Shown here in pieces: positions 30,058 through 39,840 of a DNA stretch of 64,000 bases (its first letter is position 1; each line of letters starts with the position of its first letter). Under the pieces are notes generated by a model that searched no databases, was not told the DNA's origin, and saw only the letters and a program-made list of their open reading frames with translations. The stretch is from Thalassocella blandensis. Lineage in GTDB: Bacteria; Pseudomonadota; Gammaproteobacteria; Pseudomonadales; Cellvibrionaceae. The position numbers and the translations under genes were made by a program. The stretch is from the NCBI GenBank assembly GCA_902141825.1, contig CABFPG010000003.1, forward strand, positions 62,001 through 126,000, in the 5' to 3' direction.

Positions 30058-33000
30058 TTAATCCTGATATTCTGCAAATAAGCTCAAATGGGGAAAATAA
30101 AGAGCCGTTTTCACGTCTTTCCCAGTGGCTAAGGGCAGCCCCAAAACCGCCCGCTGATATTGACGCATTTGCGCAGCATATTGAGCTTTTTCATTTTCAA
30201 TAAAACGATCGGTATCTTCATCCATCATAGGATGACTGGTTTTAAAATCAATTATCCACACGACACTTTCCCGCTCCACCAGCATATCGATAACCAATTG
30301 TTTTACGTCCTGCTCACCTGGCAGGCTCACGGGGAACTCATGCTTCCGGTGAGTAGACGGCACTTCCAGCAGTTGTTGTAAACGGGCATCGGCAATTACC
30401 GCTCTCACCGCTGAACTTACATTTCCCAGCCCAACTGCCAGTTTCGCCGGCGGCATTCCCAAGGCAAGCATTTTATTCCGCCAAACGCCTTGCTGGAGAG
30501 AAATAAACGCCTCATTGAAAATTGCCTGTCGTGAAACAGAGTCACAATCGCCCATCTGCTGAATCACCCGATGCACCACCGTACCAACTATCCTTGCCGT
30601 AGTGTCCTTTATTTCAAGCTTGAAAAATTCTTCGTTGTTGTGCTGAAAGAACGGCACGTATGGATCTAACACGTGGCAGTGTTCAAGATCAGGCAATTGC
30701 CAACGAGCCGGCAAACGAGAAAGCGCCCGAGGATTGTCGACCGGCGGCGCTTGACCTTCGGATTCCGGCACAACGTCCTCTTGCTTGTACAGCTTTGCAC
30801 GAATTTGAAGCGGTTGCCAAATGGGATTGAGCAACGAGGACTTCGCCGTGTTTTGAAATTTATTTTCCGGCTTTTTACTATCCGTTGTAACTAACGCGCT
30901 AAGGTGCAAGTGTTTTTTTGCACGCGTACAAGCCACGTAAAGTAGTCGACAGTTTTCATAAGCGCCTTTTTTCTTCTCCTGTTCAACCAAGTGCTGGTAC
31001 GTAGGGTCTTTATCCTTACCACTGGCAGTGATGGGGGCCATTAACAATTGCGTTTCACCCTCTTCCGTCAAACGCTCATACCAGCGCAGCAATTCCGGGT
31101 CCGGGCTGCGAGAAGTGCGGTGTAACTGCGGTACAATTACAACATCAAACTCCAGCCCTTTCGACTTATGTATCGTCATAATCTGCAGACTTTCATCGGC
31201 ATCTGGATCTGGCACGGCAAACAGTCGCTGCAAGGCTTCCAGCAGCGCATGTTTCTTTTCCAACACCGTATGGTTATCCAGCTTCTCTAACAATTCAAAA
31301 AATAACTGTGCATTTTTTAAATCGGCCGATTTGCTGAGACAGGCTGGGCCACCAATACTTATCCAGGCACCTTCAATCCACTGCCGTAAACTTTTTCGCT
31401 GAGCTTGCTGAAATGCCTCCAGAAGAATTGGCGCTACACGATTGAGGCGAGCTTTGCCATCCTCGCTCACCCCTGAAAAGCCAGCAGCGGCATTTTTTTC
31501 ATCACCAGAGGGAGAATCTGAAAAATCCACACCAAACAAGTCAGGCTGAACATCCTCCGACTTTTTAGCCAGCGCGGATTTCACCTCGGTAGCTTTTTCT
31601 GGCTGTTGCCAGTTCAAATAAAGCTGCAGCTGTTGCAAAATAGTAAGGGGCTGTTCTTTCTCCTTCTCCTTCTCCTTCTCCTTCTCCTTCTCACTCTCTT
31701 TTTCTTGCGCCTGCTCGTCTTTCACACCGATCAATGTTTCAAGATCCTGCAATGTCAAGCCACACCAAGGAGCCCTTAAAATAGACAGCCATGCGATGCG
31801 ATCTGCAGGATCTAATAACGCGTGCGTTAATACCATCAGATCCTGAATAACCATATTACTTGCGAGAGGTTCAAGATCTACTGCACGATACTTTAACCCC
31901 GCCTCCTGCAGGACTGGAGTAATGTGTGCCACGTGACTCCGACTTCGAATTAAAATGGCAATACTGCATGATGGCATTTTTTGGCGTGCCTCCTGCACGA
32001 TATCCAGTACCAGCTGCGCTTCATGCTCTGCACTTTTCCCTTCGGCAAACACGTGCGCCTGCACGGCAGGTTCGGGTAATGCTTGCTGAAAAGCGATAGA
32101 CGGTGAATAGTGTACAGCGCCATTAGAAATATCACTGCGCGCAGGAAAGGCATCAGCAAACACATCATTAATCCAATCAACCACCCCGGCTTGCGAACGA
32201 AAATTTGTATTCAAACGAATTGGAGACAATGGGATGTGACCCAATCCGTGTTCGATACAACGGATAAACAACCCCACATTAGCACCACGAAAGCCATAGA
32301 TGGACTGCATGGCATCCCCCACACAAAACAGAGTGCGTCCGTCACCCGGCGTCCAGCCTTGCGTTAGTTGAGTGAGCAATTCAATTTGTGCAGGCGAGGT
32401 ATCTTGAAATTCATCAATTAAAATGTGCTGGATTTTATAATCCAGTTTCATCGCCAGTTCACTGACAGTATTTGCCGGATCATGCTCCAGGTCGTCATTG
32501 ATTGACCCCAATGCCATACGTGCCTTAATACTGATCTCACTAAAATCAACACTGTTTTTTTCTCTAAACACCAGACTCAGATAAGCACTCAGCACCGGTA
32601 AAACGTAGGATAGCGAAATAAGTGTCTGCTGTTGATCGGGCTGATAGTGTGCCGCTGGCAAAGAACGTAAATCCAGCAATAATTCGTGCAGCCCAGGCAC
32701 ATCTTTAAGCGTGGCGATAAGTGTTAAGCATTGCTGCTTTATTTCCTTAAATCGCTTCTTCTCCTGCGCATTATCACCGGCGGGAAACCCCATTCGCTTA
32801 TCCAGTGATAGCCGCCAGTCGTTATCGGCTTTTAACAGTAAGTGAGCAATGCCCTGCCACTGCTGAAGACCTGACTCCGAATCATCTGGCAGTTCAAGGT
32901 CTTCACCTGTGGTTGCCACATCCATATTTAAACAAGCATCAAACGGACTGTGCTTATCTGAGCCCTGTAAATTTCCCGCGGCAAAAGCACAGAATTCGAC

Positions 33001-33747
33001 AATTGCATGGTGCAATTCTGCCGGAATTAAATCGCTGAGTTTTAAAATTGTATCCTGCTGAACTCGCGCCAGATTGTGTTCCAGCACCGCAATAACACTA
33101 TGCTCCCCGTCTTTACTGGCCCCAGCGCCAATACCAATCAAGGGCAACCACGCTTCGCGCTGCCCCAGCATCTTTATCAAGAGATTTTCAAGTCGCTGTA
33201 CATTGTTATCCAAATGCCTAAGGATATCTGCAATCGCGTCTGACCAGGGCTTTTCATCCTCCAAGGTTTGCAATACGTTTCGCGCGGCAATCCTATAGTA
33301 TTCTTCGGCATTTTCGACCACTTGCGGTGGCGCGCCGAAGGAGGAGTGCAACGGCAAGCTATTTGCGAGTTTTGCACAAAGGCTATCAAAGGTTAAAACA
33401 TTGAGCCTGTTAGGATTGTCAATAATATCCCAGTGATTATCAGCATCACGCTGCAGAACGGTTCGTGCCAGGTTCCAGGTTTGCATTTGATGATCACTAT
33501 CTGGAGGGGTGTCATCCATGCCACGATGCAGCGCGGATAAAATTCTCTCGCGCATTTCCCCGGCTGCCTTACGGGTAAACGTAATCGCAACAATTTCTTC
33601 AGGCGTATTCACTCTTGCCAGCAAAGTTAAAAATCGCTGCGTCAATAATTCGGTTTTGCCACTGCCAGCAGGCGCCTCACAAATAATCGAAGCATTAGGG
33701 TCCAGTGCTTGCTGGCGCTGTTGAAAGTCTGCGGGCGTATTAGTCAT
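30058..33747 (-). CDS. AddA-like UvrD-type helicase/nuclease
   Basis: 1229 residues with all superfamily 1 helicase motifs: APAGSGKTELL (I), ILIDEFQDTSP (II), GDAMQSIYGFRGANV (III), TNFRSQ (IV), MTIHKSKGLEFD (V) and YVACTRAKKHLHL (VI). A C-terminal RecB/AddA-type nuclease motif follows (VIDMLVE, then WIIDFKTSHP). It should process double-strand ends for recombination with the downstream-encoded partner. The start at 33747 (MTNTPADF) is set by AGGAGG 8 bp upstream; the frame is open to 33840. It overlaps the end of the AddB-like gene by 8 bp. An in-frame Glu-Lys hexanucleotide repeat (31655-31704) lies in the middle. Confidence 0.9.
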   Translation of the reverse strand: MTNTPADFQQRQQALDPNASIICEAPAGSGKTELLTQRFLTLLARVNTPEEIVAITFTRKAAGEMRERILSALHRGMDDTPPDSDHQMQTWNLARTVLQRDADNHWDIIDNPNRLNVLTFDSLCAKLANSLPLHSSFGAPPQVVENAEEYYRIAARNVLQTLEDEKPWSDAIADILRHLDNNVQRLENLLIKMLGQREAWLPLIGIGAGASKDGEHSVIAVLEHNLARVQQDTILKLSDLIPAELHHAIVEFCAFAAGNLQGSDKHSPFDACLNMDVATTGEDLELPDDSESGLQQWQGIAHLLLKADNDWRLSLDKRMGFPAGDNAQEKKRFKEIKQQCLTLIATLKDVPGLHELLLDLRSLPAAHYQPDQQQTLISLSYVLPVLSAYLSLVFREKNSVDFSEISIKARMALGSINDDLEHDPANTVSELAMKLDYKIQHILIDEFQDTSPAQIELLTQLTQGWTPGDGRTLFCVGDAMQSIYGFRGANVGLFIRCIEHGLGHIPLSPIRLNTNFRSQAGVVDWINDVFADAFPARSDISNGAVHYSPSIAFQQALPEPAVQAHVFAEGKSAEHEAQLVLDIVQEARQKMPSCSIAILIRSRSHVAHITPVLQEAGLKYRAVDLEPLASNMVIQDLMVLTHALLDPADRIAWLSILRAPWCGLTLQDLETLIGVKDEQAQEKESEKEKEKEKEKEKEQPLTILQQLQLYLNWQQPEKATEVKSALAKKSEDVQPDLFGVDFSDSPSGDEKNAAAGFSGVSEDGKARLNRVAPILLEAFQQAQRKSLRQWIEGAWISIGGPACLSKSADLKNAQLFFELLEKLDNHTVLEKKHALLEALQRLFAVPDPDADESLQIMTIHKSKGLEFDVVIVPQLHRTSRSPDPELLRWYERLTEEGETQLLMAPITASGKDKDPTYQHLVEQEKKKGAYENCRLLYVACTRAKKHLHLSALVTTDSKKPENKFQNTAKSSLLNPIWQPLQIRAKLYKQEDVVPESEGQAPPVDNPRALSRLPARWQLPDLEHCHVLDPYVPFFQHNNEEFFKLEIKDTTARIVGTVVHRVIQQMGDCDSVSRQAIFNEAFISLQQGVWRNKMLALGMPPAKLAVGLGNVSSAVRAVIADARLQQLLEVPSTHRKHEFPVSLPGEQDVKQLVIDMLVERESVVWIIDFKTSHPMMDEDTDRFIENEKAQYAAQMRQYQRAVLGLPLATGKDVKTALYFPHLSLFAEYQD
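31655..31704. repeat. Hexanucleotide microsatellite in the AddA-like gene
   Basis: About seven near-perfect copies of ctcctt on the plus strand encode an alternating Glu-Lys run (KEKEKEKEK) on the minus strand, between helicase motifs IV and V. Unit changes would keep the frame. Confidence 0.9.
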
Positions 33748-36592
33748 TCCCATCACCTCCTGCCGCCATATCCAACTCAGAGTCTTCATTGATTCGGCAT
33801 AGACTATGCAAGGTGCAGAACTGACAACTACTGTTAACATTTTTTGGTTCTACAGCGGCATACCCCTTAACAAACTCGCTCGCCAACTTCTCCAGTACAG
33901 TATGCCAATGCTGAAGAATATCTTGCCAGGTACCAGGCAGCTCCAACCGCGCCAATAGCTCTGGTGTACTTAGCCCCGGCGCCATTTCTGCATCTTCAGC
34001 CAGGCCTTTAAAAGCAACTGCGTCAACGTTGATTTGACCGATTGCGGCTCCACTGACTTTTTCCCGATTGGCAATACAGTAAATAGGAACTTGAGGCTCA
34101 TCTGGACGTTCGCCAGACCAATGACGCAATTCCAGCTTTCCAGTTTTATAATCAATAATAAAAAGCTTACCATCGTCTAGCTGATCAACTCGGTCATAGC
34201 GAATATTAATTGGCAACCCCGCCAGCTGGATAGCCCGTGTCGCCTCGCTGTGCACCACAACAAAAGGCTGACGCTGTTTCTCCAATTCCATCCAGGCTCG
34301 CAATAGAGGAAGAATTCGCTGTTGCTCTAATAGTTTTAGTTTCGGGCCAAGAGTTTTATGTTTTGGCAAACGATAAAAACTCTGGTAAATCGCCATTCTA
34401 ATATCTTCCGTTAATTGCGCCTCGCTCATACTTACGAGCTTTTGATGAGACTTAATTCTTTTCCAAATATTTTCCAGCGCGTTATGAATTAAACTACCTC
34501 TGTCAGCCGCATTCAAACCGGCTGCCGCCTCTTCGCTTTCCTGCGCTGCAAGCCGATGTTTTGCAAAAGAACGGAAGGGACAGGCCGCCTGATCTTTTAA
34601 TATTTGCGTACCACCTTTTACTTCTTGCACTGAAGTTATCGCACTGGCTGTGTTATCAATAATTCTTTCCAACTGCCCTATGTGAAATAAGCTGTCTGCA
34701 TAGCGCTTTTCTTCAGCTTGCTCTTCTTCGATGTGTGGGTACTTTTCGATTAACGCGCTGGCAAACAAAGCTTTATCACCATCTCGCTGAGCATGGCTGA
34801 ATATCACTTCACTGGCCGAAGCTGCAAATCTTGCCGTTAGGCTTCTAGCCAAAACCAGCTCTTTTTCTGCAGATGAACGCGGCATGTTCAATTCTTTTTG
34901 CATGCGGACAGGGAGCAGTGCATTGGGTTTTGGTAACGGTGGCCAATGGTCGTTATCTAAATTCATGATCCACAAATGATCAAACAACATGCCAGCGGCT
35001 TCCAATACCCCCAGAACCTGTACTGGGGAAGTCGTCGTCTGCGCCTGAAACTGTGTATCTTGAGCTAACTGGTTAAGGTATTGCATTGCTTCAACCAAAG
35101 TCACACTTTGGTATATTGAATCCAGCTGGCAATAATCGCTCATCAATTCCTGCCATACATTTAACTGCTGATACTCCAAGGTATCGAGACTGCGCTGCCC
35201 CGGCCAACCCAATACATTCAACTGCTGCGTGAAAATTTCACTCCAGGCACTTGGGGCTAACTGACGAGGAAGTTGAATCTGAATATTGTGAAACTGTTGA
35301 AGACGCGCGTAAAAATCGGAGAGAATCCTGGTTTGTGGCGCATCATCTACGCCATTGTCTAATTCATTACCTGCGAGAGTGTCGTCCGGCTCTTTGGTGG
35401 GCGCCTCACACCCAAATTGGCTTGCACTCGCACGCAATGTGCTGGAGCTGACACGTAAATACTGCTTACGCAATTGTGCATTCAATTGCGCTCTCGCTGG
35501 CAATTCTTCGGTCACACCAATGAAAGGCGCATGCAATATGTGGGAGACATCTTCAATATCTAGCTCAAACAAATTTAGTTTCAAACTAAGCAAAGCTGCG
35601 GCGATCGGAGGCGTTTTCGCCAATGCCTGGCCCGCGGACATATTGAAACCACTCGCATGCCTTGACTCGTGCGGAAAGATATACTGAGGTTCAAATACTT
35701 GGCGAAAAATGTATTCAATCCGCTCTCGATTATTCGCTAAATCTGGAATAACAATGCCGATACTGGCTGTCGGGTTTTGCTCTACTTTTTGCCGAGCCCA
35801 TTTTGCGGCTGCAAGCATTTCCTGGCTGTCATCACTTAAAGCCGTTCGGTTAACAGTGACAGACGCGAAATGATCCGTACTTGTCAACAGCCGATCGCTG
35901 TCGCCCTGCATGCTTAACTCCTCAAACTGCACCACACTGCCGCGCGCCTCTGCCTGCTGAAACAGGGACTTTGCCAACGGACTCAACTCATCAAAGGCAA
36001 GCAGGATAATTTGTTTAGGCAAAGTGACTTCTTCAGCTTTTATGGCTTCACGCACCATGCCTAACTGCGTCGCGCTATCAATAGCATTTAATCGTCGACA
36101 ATGTCTTAGGAATGCGTCGGCCCAATGTTCAAACACTTCCGTTTCCGGTCCAACGTGATGCTGTTGCAAGATTTCAAAACTTACGTCCCATTCCACCAGA
36201 GTTTGCCAGGCCGATTTAGCCACCCGTGTAGTTGCAGAGGTATTAAACAATTCCAGTTCAGGGTGAGCATTACAATACTGCTGAATAATGTCCTGCCAGA
36301 TTAATGTTTCCTGAGTCGAAGACAGCACAAATGCAGGGATGGGCTGCAGCGCATTTTGCTTTGACGATAAATGCGACGAGGAAAATAACCAGTCATCCCA
36401 CAATTGCTGTACCCAGGCAGACAGCGATACGCAATGTAAACTCTGCCATGCGTTGCGACCCTGAGCCTGTTGGTATTCAGCATAGTGGCGGTGCAAAAAA
36501 CGACTTAGCCGTTTATTCGGAGTCAATAACAGAACATCCTCACTCATACGAGCAAAAAGATTTTCGAGAACTGAACTTATTTTTTTTGTCAT
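33740..36592 (-). CDS. AddB-like PD-(D/E)XK nuclease family DNA repair protein
   Basis: 950 residues. The N-terminus has a degenerate helicase-like region (LLTPNKRLSRFLHRHYAEYQQ). The C-terminal nuclease has DQLDDGKLFIIDYKTGK. Cysteines at AACPFRSFAKHRL and SSCQFCTLHSLCRI (C..C-x2-C-x5-C) form the likely 4Fe-4S cluster known from AddB. By eye it fits the family annotated as probable DNA repair protein (TIGR03623). It is translationally coupled to the AddA-like gene, so the two likely form one double-strand break processing complex in place of, or beside, RecBCD. Confidence 0.88.
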   Translation of the reverse strand: MTKKISSVLENLFARMSEDVLLLTPNKRLSRFLHRHYAEYQQAQGRNAWQSLHCVSLSAWVQQLWDDWLFSSSHLSSKQNALQPIPAFVLSSTQETLIWQDIIQQYCNAHPELELFNTSATTRVAKSAWQTLVEWDVSFEILQQHHVGPETEVFEHWADAFLRHCRRLNAIDSATQLGMVREAIKAEEVTLPKQIILLAFDELSPLAKSLFQQAEARGSVVQFEELSMQGDSDRLLTSTDHFASVTVNRTALSDDSQEMLAAAKWARQKVEQNPTASIGIVIPDLANNRERIEYIFRQVFEPQYIFPHESRHASGFNMSAGQALAKTPPIAAALLSLKLNLFELDIEDVSHILHAPFIGVTEELPARAQLNAQLRKQYLRVSSSTLRASASQFGCEAPTKEPDDTLAGNELDNGVDDAPQTRILSDFYARLQQFHNIQIQLPRQLAPSAWSEIFTQQLNVLGWPGQRSLDTLEYQQLNVWQELMSDYCQLDSIYQSVTLVEAMQYLNQLAQDTQFQAQTTTSPVQVLGVLEAAGMLFDHLWIMNLDNDHWPPLPKPNALLPVRMQKELNMPRSSAEKELVLARSLTARFAASASEVIFSHAQRDGDKALFASALIEKYPHIEEEQAEEKRYADSLFHIGQLERIIDNTASAITSVQEVKGGTQILKDQAACPFRSFAKHRLAAQESEEAAAGLNAADRGSLIHNALENIWKRIKSHQKLVSMSEAQLTEDIRMAIYQSFYRLPKHKTLGPKLKLLEQQRILPLLRAWMELEKQRQPFVVVHSEATRAIQLAGLPINIRYDRVDQLDDGKLFIIDYKTGKLELRHWSGERPDEPQVPIYCIANREKVSGAAIGQINVDAVAFKGLAEDAEMAPGLSTPELLARLELPGTWQDILQHWHTVLEKLASEFVKGYAAVEPKNVNSSCQFCTLHSLCRINEDSELDMAAGGDGND

Positions 36593-37281
36593 AGCAAATA
36601 ATATAAAAGATCTTTAAGCTAAATGATTTTGAATGTCGATCAGCATTTACAGCAATGTTAATTTTACACGCAAGCTCCTCTTACGCATTTTTAATTCCAT
36701 CCGGTTCTGTGCTTACATGATTTTTAAAATTTTCTCTCCAGCAGCCAACCATTCTCATTAACGACTTCACCCCCTATTAACTTTCTGTAACCGCTCATAT
36801 CGAACTTAGTGACTTTTTTGAAGCCTTAAATAGAAAGCCATACAATGAAAAATTTCACTGCCAATTCATATGGAAGCTGGCATATTAGAGGACTTATGCG
36901 TTATATTGATCACATATGGCGCATAATACATCTTTACAGCGCGATATACATTACACTCTCACAAGTGACCCTGGGAAAAATGCTTTTGTATCATTATTTC
37001 AGCGTCGGCATGACGCTTGAAACAAGCAAGGCAAAAAATAAAAGACAAACCTGAACATTAAAAACGTTCAAGGTCAGTCAACCTATTGAAATGTAAGTAC
37101 CACTGGCTTAAAACGCCGTTATGCTGGCACTATGTTATTAAGCTGTGTACCTTAATGGTTTTCAAACCAAAGCACGAAGCCTATTAAAGAGCAGGTGCTT
37201 TGAACGCCATACGTATTCAATTGCCTTTAGCGTAGCATCAATGAAAAATTGAAGTATTGATCAACAAGCAAGCACACAACA
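36593..37281. other. Intergenic region upstream of the binding-protein gene
   Basis: 689 bp, AT-rich. One 69-codon frame at 36845-37054 has no good ribosome site and no recognisable sequence, and I do not call it. There is an 8-bp inverted repeat with 19-nt loop at 37168-37202 and a 13-mer (37081-37093) that recurs upstream of the GH114 gene. Confidence 0.45.
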
Positions 37282-38565
37282 ATGCATAAAAAACGAAATA
37301 AACGTTCTATTCGATATATTTGCACACAACTGAGTTGCTTTATGTTTATGGCAGCTCTGGTTTTCTCTTTGAATTGCCACGCAAAAAATGTGATTCACGT
37401 CACATTTGTAAATCCCGACAAGCCAGGGAATGTGTTTTGGGATCGCGTTACAACCTACATGCAGTTTGCCGCTGAGGATTTGGATATTGAGCTTTCGGTA
37501 CTTTACGCAGAGTCACGTTTCCAAACCCCAGACATTGTCAGCGAAGCAATAAAACACAAACCCAAACCCGATTACCTTCTGTATATCTATCAATATGCAC
37601 AAACCAGAGATGTTCTGGAAATTGCCGAACAAGCTAAAATTAAATCTTTTATTTTTAACACCAATATGGTGGAACAAGAAAGACGCACCGTCGGCGAGGC
37701 GCGTGAAAAATACAAATACTGGATTGGTCATAGTTTTCCGAACAACAAAAATTCTGGCCAGCAGTTGGCACAAAGTTTAATTACTGAAGCGCAATCCTTA
37801 CATTTACAGCAAGGAGATGGACGGCATTACCTCGTTGCACTGCATGGTACACGCGACTCTTCTGCAGTGCCCGATTATAAAGCCGGGTTGGAAAACGCCG
37901 TCAGCTTAAACCCCAATATAAAAATTGTGCAGCAACTGCATTCTAACTGGAGTAACTTGCGCGCGAAAAAACAAACGGAAGGGGTGCTTCGTCGCCACCC
38001 AGAAATCGATATAATCTGGGCGGGAAGTGAGAGCATGGCAATGGGTGCTATAGACGCCAGTGAAAAGCTTGGACGCAAGCCCGGCCAGGATATTATTATT
38101 GGTGGCACTGTCAGCAGCCAAGCAGGGCTTCAAGCCGTTGACCAGGGTAAAATGATCGCCAGCATCGGCGGAGATACACTTGAAGGGGCTTGGGCTCTAA
38201 CTCAAATTTATGATTATGAGCATGGTCAGGATTTTTATACCGGCACGCCGATAACCTACAGCCTGACTATCACAGACAAAGAGACCATCCGGCAATATGA
38301 TAACTTCTTTAGTCCAGAATATTGGCAGCAGGTAGATTTTAAACAGTTTACCAAACGTCACAACCCTCAACTCAAAGAAGTTCAGGTAACGCCGGACACC
38401 TTGGTTAAATCCACCCGCGAAACGCCTAAAGATAGCGCTCCAATAAAAACCACTGCTGAAGAAAAAGCGCTGAATGAAAAATTTTTGAATAAAAAGGCAT
38501 CACCTGAAAAGACATCACCTGAAAAAACGCCACATGAAAAACCTCTTCAGGAAGCAACCCCATAA
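37282..38565 (+). CDS. Orphan periplasmic sugar-binding-type protein
   Basis: 427 residues with a signal peptide (cut near NCHA-KN) and a type I periplasmic-binding fold (about 35-355): VIHVTFVNPDKPGNVFWDRV, IDIIWAGSESMAMGAIDASEKLGRKPG and IIIGGTVSSQAGLQAV resemble ribose/LuxP-like proteins. The tail (about 375-427) is low-complexity with repeated SPEKT/PHEK units. There is no permease or ATPase nearby, so it may serve a sensor kinase or a distant transporter. The ligand is unknown. Confidence 0.8.
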   Translation: MHKKRNKRSIRYICTQLSCFMFMAALVFSLNCHAKNVIHVTFVNPDKPGNVFWDRVTTYMQFAAEDLDIELSVLYAESRFQTPDIVSEAIKHKPKPDYLLYIYQYAQTRDVLEIAEQAKIKSFIFNTNMVEQERRTVGEAREKYKYWIGHSFPNNKNSGQQLAQSLITEAQSLHLQQGDGRHYLVALHGTRDSSAVPDYKAGLENAVSLNPNIKIVQQLHSNWSNLRAKKQTEGVLRRHPEIDIIWAGSESMAMGAIDASEKLGRKPGQDIIIGGTVSSQAGLQAVDQGKMIASIGGDTLEGAWALTQIYDYEHGQDFYTGTPITYSLTITDKETIRQYDNFFSPEYWQQVDFKQFTKRHNPQLKEVQVTPDTLVKSTRETPKDSAPIKTTAEEKALNEKFLNKKASPEKTSPEKTPHEKPLQEATP

Positions 38566-38778
38566 GGCAGCTACACCCAAAACATCAGACGACGGATGCC
38601 TTTCACCAACTCCGCTTTGAGCAGTAATTCCAAAGCAGTAACCTACCCCCATTGTCATGTCGCGCTTCGACCAGCAGCGCGATCAAGATGAAAGCCTTCT
38701 TAAAACTGTCAAAAAGTTATTTTATTCTTCCTGTCTTTTATCGCAATTTTCTGTGAATACTCGACGAAGGTAAAAGCT

Positions 38779-39840
38779 ATGATGCTTAAACGTAGGTTTT
38801 TTGGAATCTGTGCAGGTTTTCTTCTATTGGCCATGCACGCGTGCTCCTTTAATAAGCCCCCCACAATAGCCCCATTCCCAGTGGATAGCATTGTGAAAAT
38901 AGAAACTTACGCTGGCAAAAAGCTCACCGATGCGTCACAAATTAAACCGGGTGAAATTGCCTTAACAACAAGCCGAGGATTCATAGTAGAGTCTGACGGA
39001 CATGTTCTGACCAGCTACACCACATTGCTAGATCCAAATACAGAAGAGCTGGCAACCAACATCGCATTAACTTTGCACACCCCTCATCACCGACAGCACA
39101 TTGCACAAATTGTAGCGGTGGAGCCGACATTAAATTTTGCAGTATTAAAAATCAACTCAGACTCAGCATTTCCCACCGCCAACATTATTGACAGAGACCA
39201 CATCGAAACCAACAAAACCATTTACACCCTCGCAGATTTTTCGCCAACGAATGCGTTGCTGATAAAAGGTAAACTTGAACATTTAAACGCAAAAGAGTGT
39301 TACCAGGAAAGCATGACGAGCACCATGTTTGAAGCGGACATTGATTTGACCGACAGCCTTATGGGAAGCCCAATATTCAATGCTAACGGCAAAGTTCTTG
39401 CTATGCATACGGGTTATTTTCCCGCACTGGGTAACGACTTTCATCAGGATGACGAATATCTACTTCCTATTTTTCTCGCTTTTAACATTTATGACAGCAT
39501 TAAAAAACGACAAAGTTATATTTCACCGTGGACAGGATTTTCTGTGCGCCCCCTGACCGATCAAGAACGAGCGATTTTTCCCTACAAACACTTACAAGGG
39601 GGAATTGCCATTGAATATGTGTGGCCAAACAGCCCAGCAGAAAAACTGGGGATTAAAGTCAATGACATTCTGGTGAAATTCAGCTTTTATCCAACCCCCT
39701 CCCCCGCGGAGTTTCAAAAATGGCTTTATCAACATGGGGTAGGCGCCAAAGTGGACTTACATATTCTACGCCATCAAACAGAACAGCTTAAGCTTCCCTA
39801 TACAATTGAGCAGCGTCCAGACTGGGCAGTTCCCAAATAA
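38779..39840 (+). CDS. HtrA-fold protein without catalytic triad (pseudoprotease), PDZ domain
   Basis: 353 residues, N-terminal signal or lipoprotein-type segment (HACSF). Residues about 55-215 follow the trypsin-like HtrA fold and 250-345 a PDZ domain (GIAIEYVWPNSPAEKLGIKVNDILVKF is the core). At the three triad positions the usual HtrA residues are missing: His is T81 (HVLTSYTTLL), Asp is N119 (PTLNFAVLKI), and Ser is M195 (DSLMGSPIFN). A protease function is therefore unlikely; a binding or chaperone role is inferred. The gene follows the orphan binding protein by 213 bp in the same direction. Confidence 0.82.
   Translation: MMLKRRFFGICAGFLLLAMHACSFNKPPTIAPFPVDSIVKIETYAGKKLTDASQIKPGEIALTTSRGFIVESDGHVLTSYTTLLDPNTEELATNIALTLHTPHHRQHIAQIVAVEPTLNFAVLKINSDSAFPTANIIDRDHIETNKTIYTLADFSPTNALLIKGKLEHLNAKECYQESMTSTMFEADIDLTDSLMGSPIFNANGKVLAMHTGYFPALGNDFHQDDEYLLPIFLAFNIYDSIKKRQSYISPWTGFSVRPLTDQERAIFPYKHLQGGIAIEYVWPNSPAEKLGIKVNDILVKFSFYPTPSPAEFQKWLYQHGVGAKVDLHILRHQTEQLKLPYTIEQRPDWAVPK

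Noticed and set aside
36845..37054. 69-codon frame in the gap before the binding protein
   Set aside because: No ribosome binding site at good spacing and no recognisable sequence; treated as chance.
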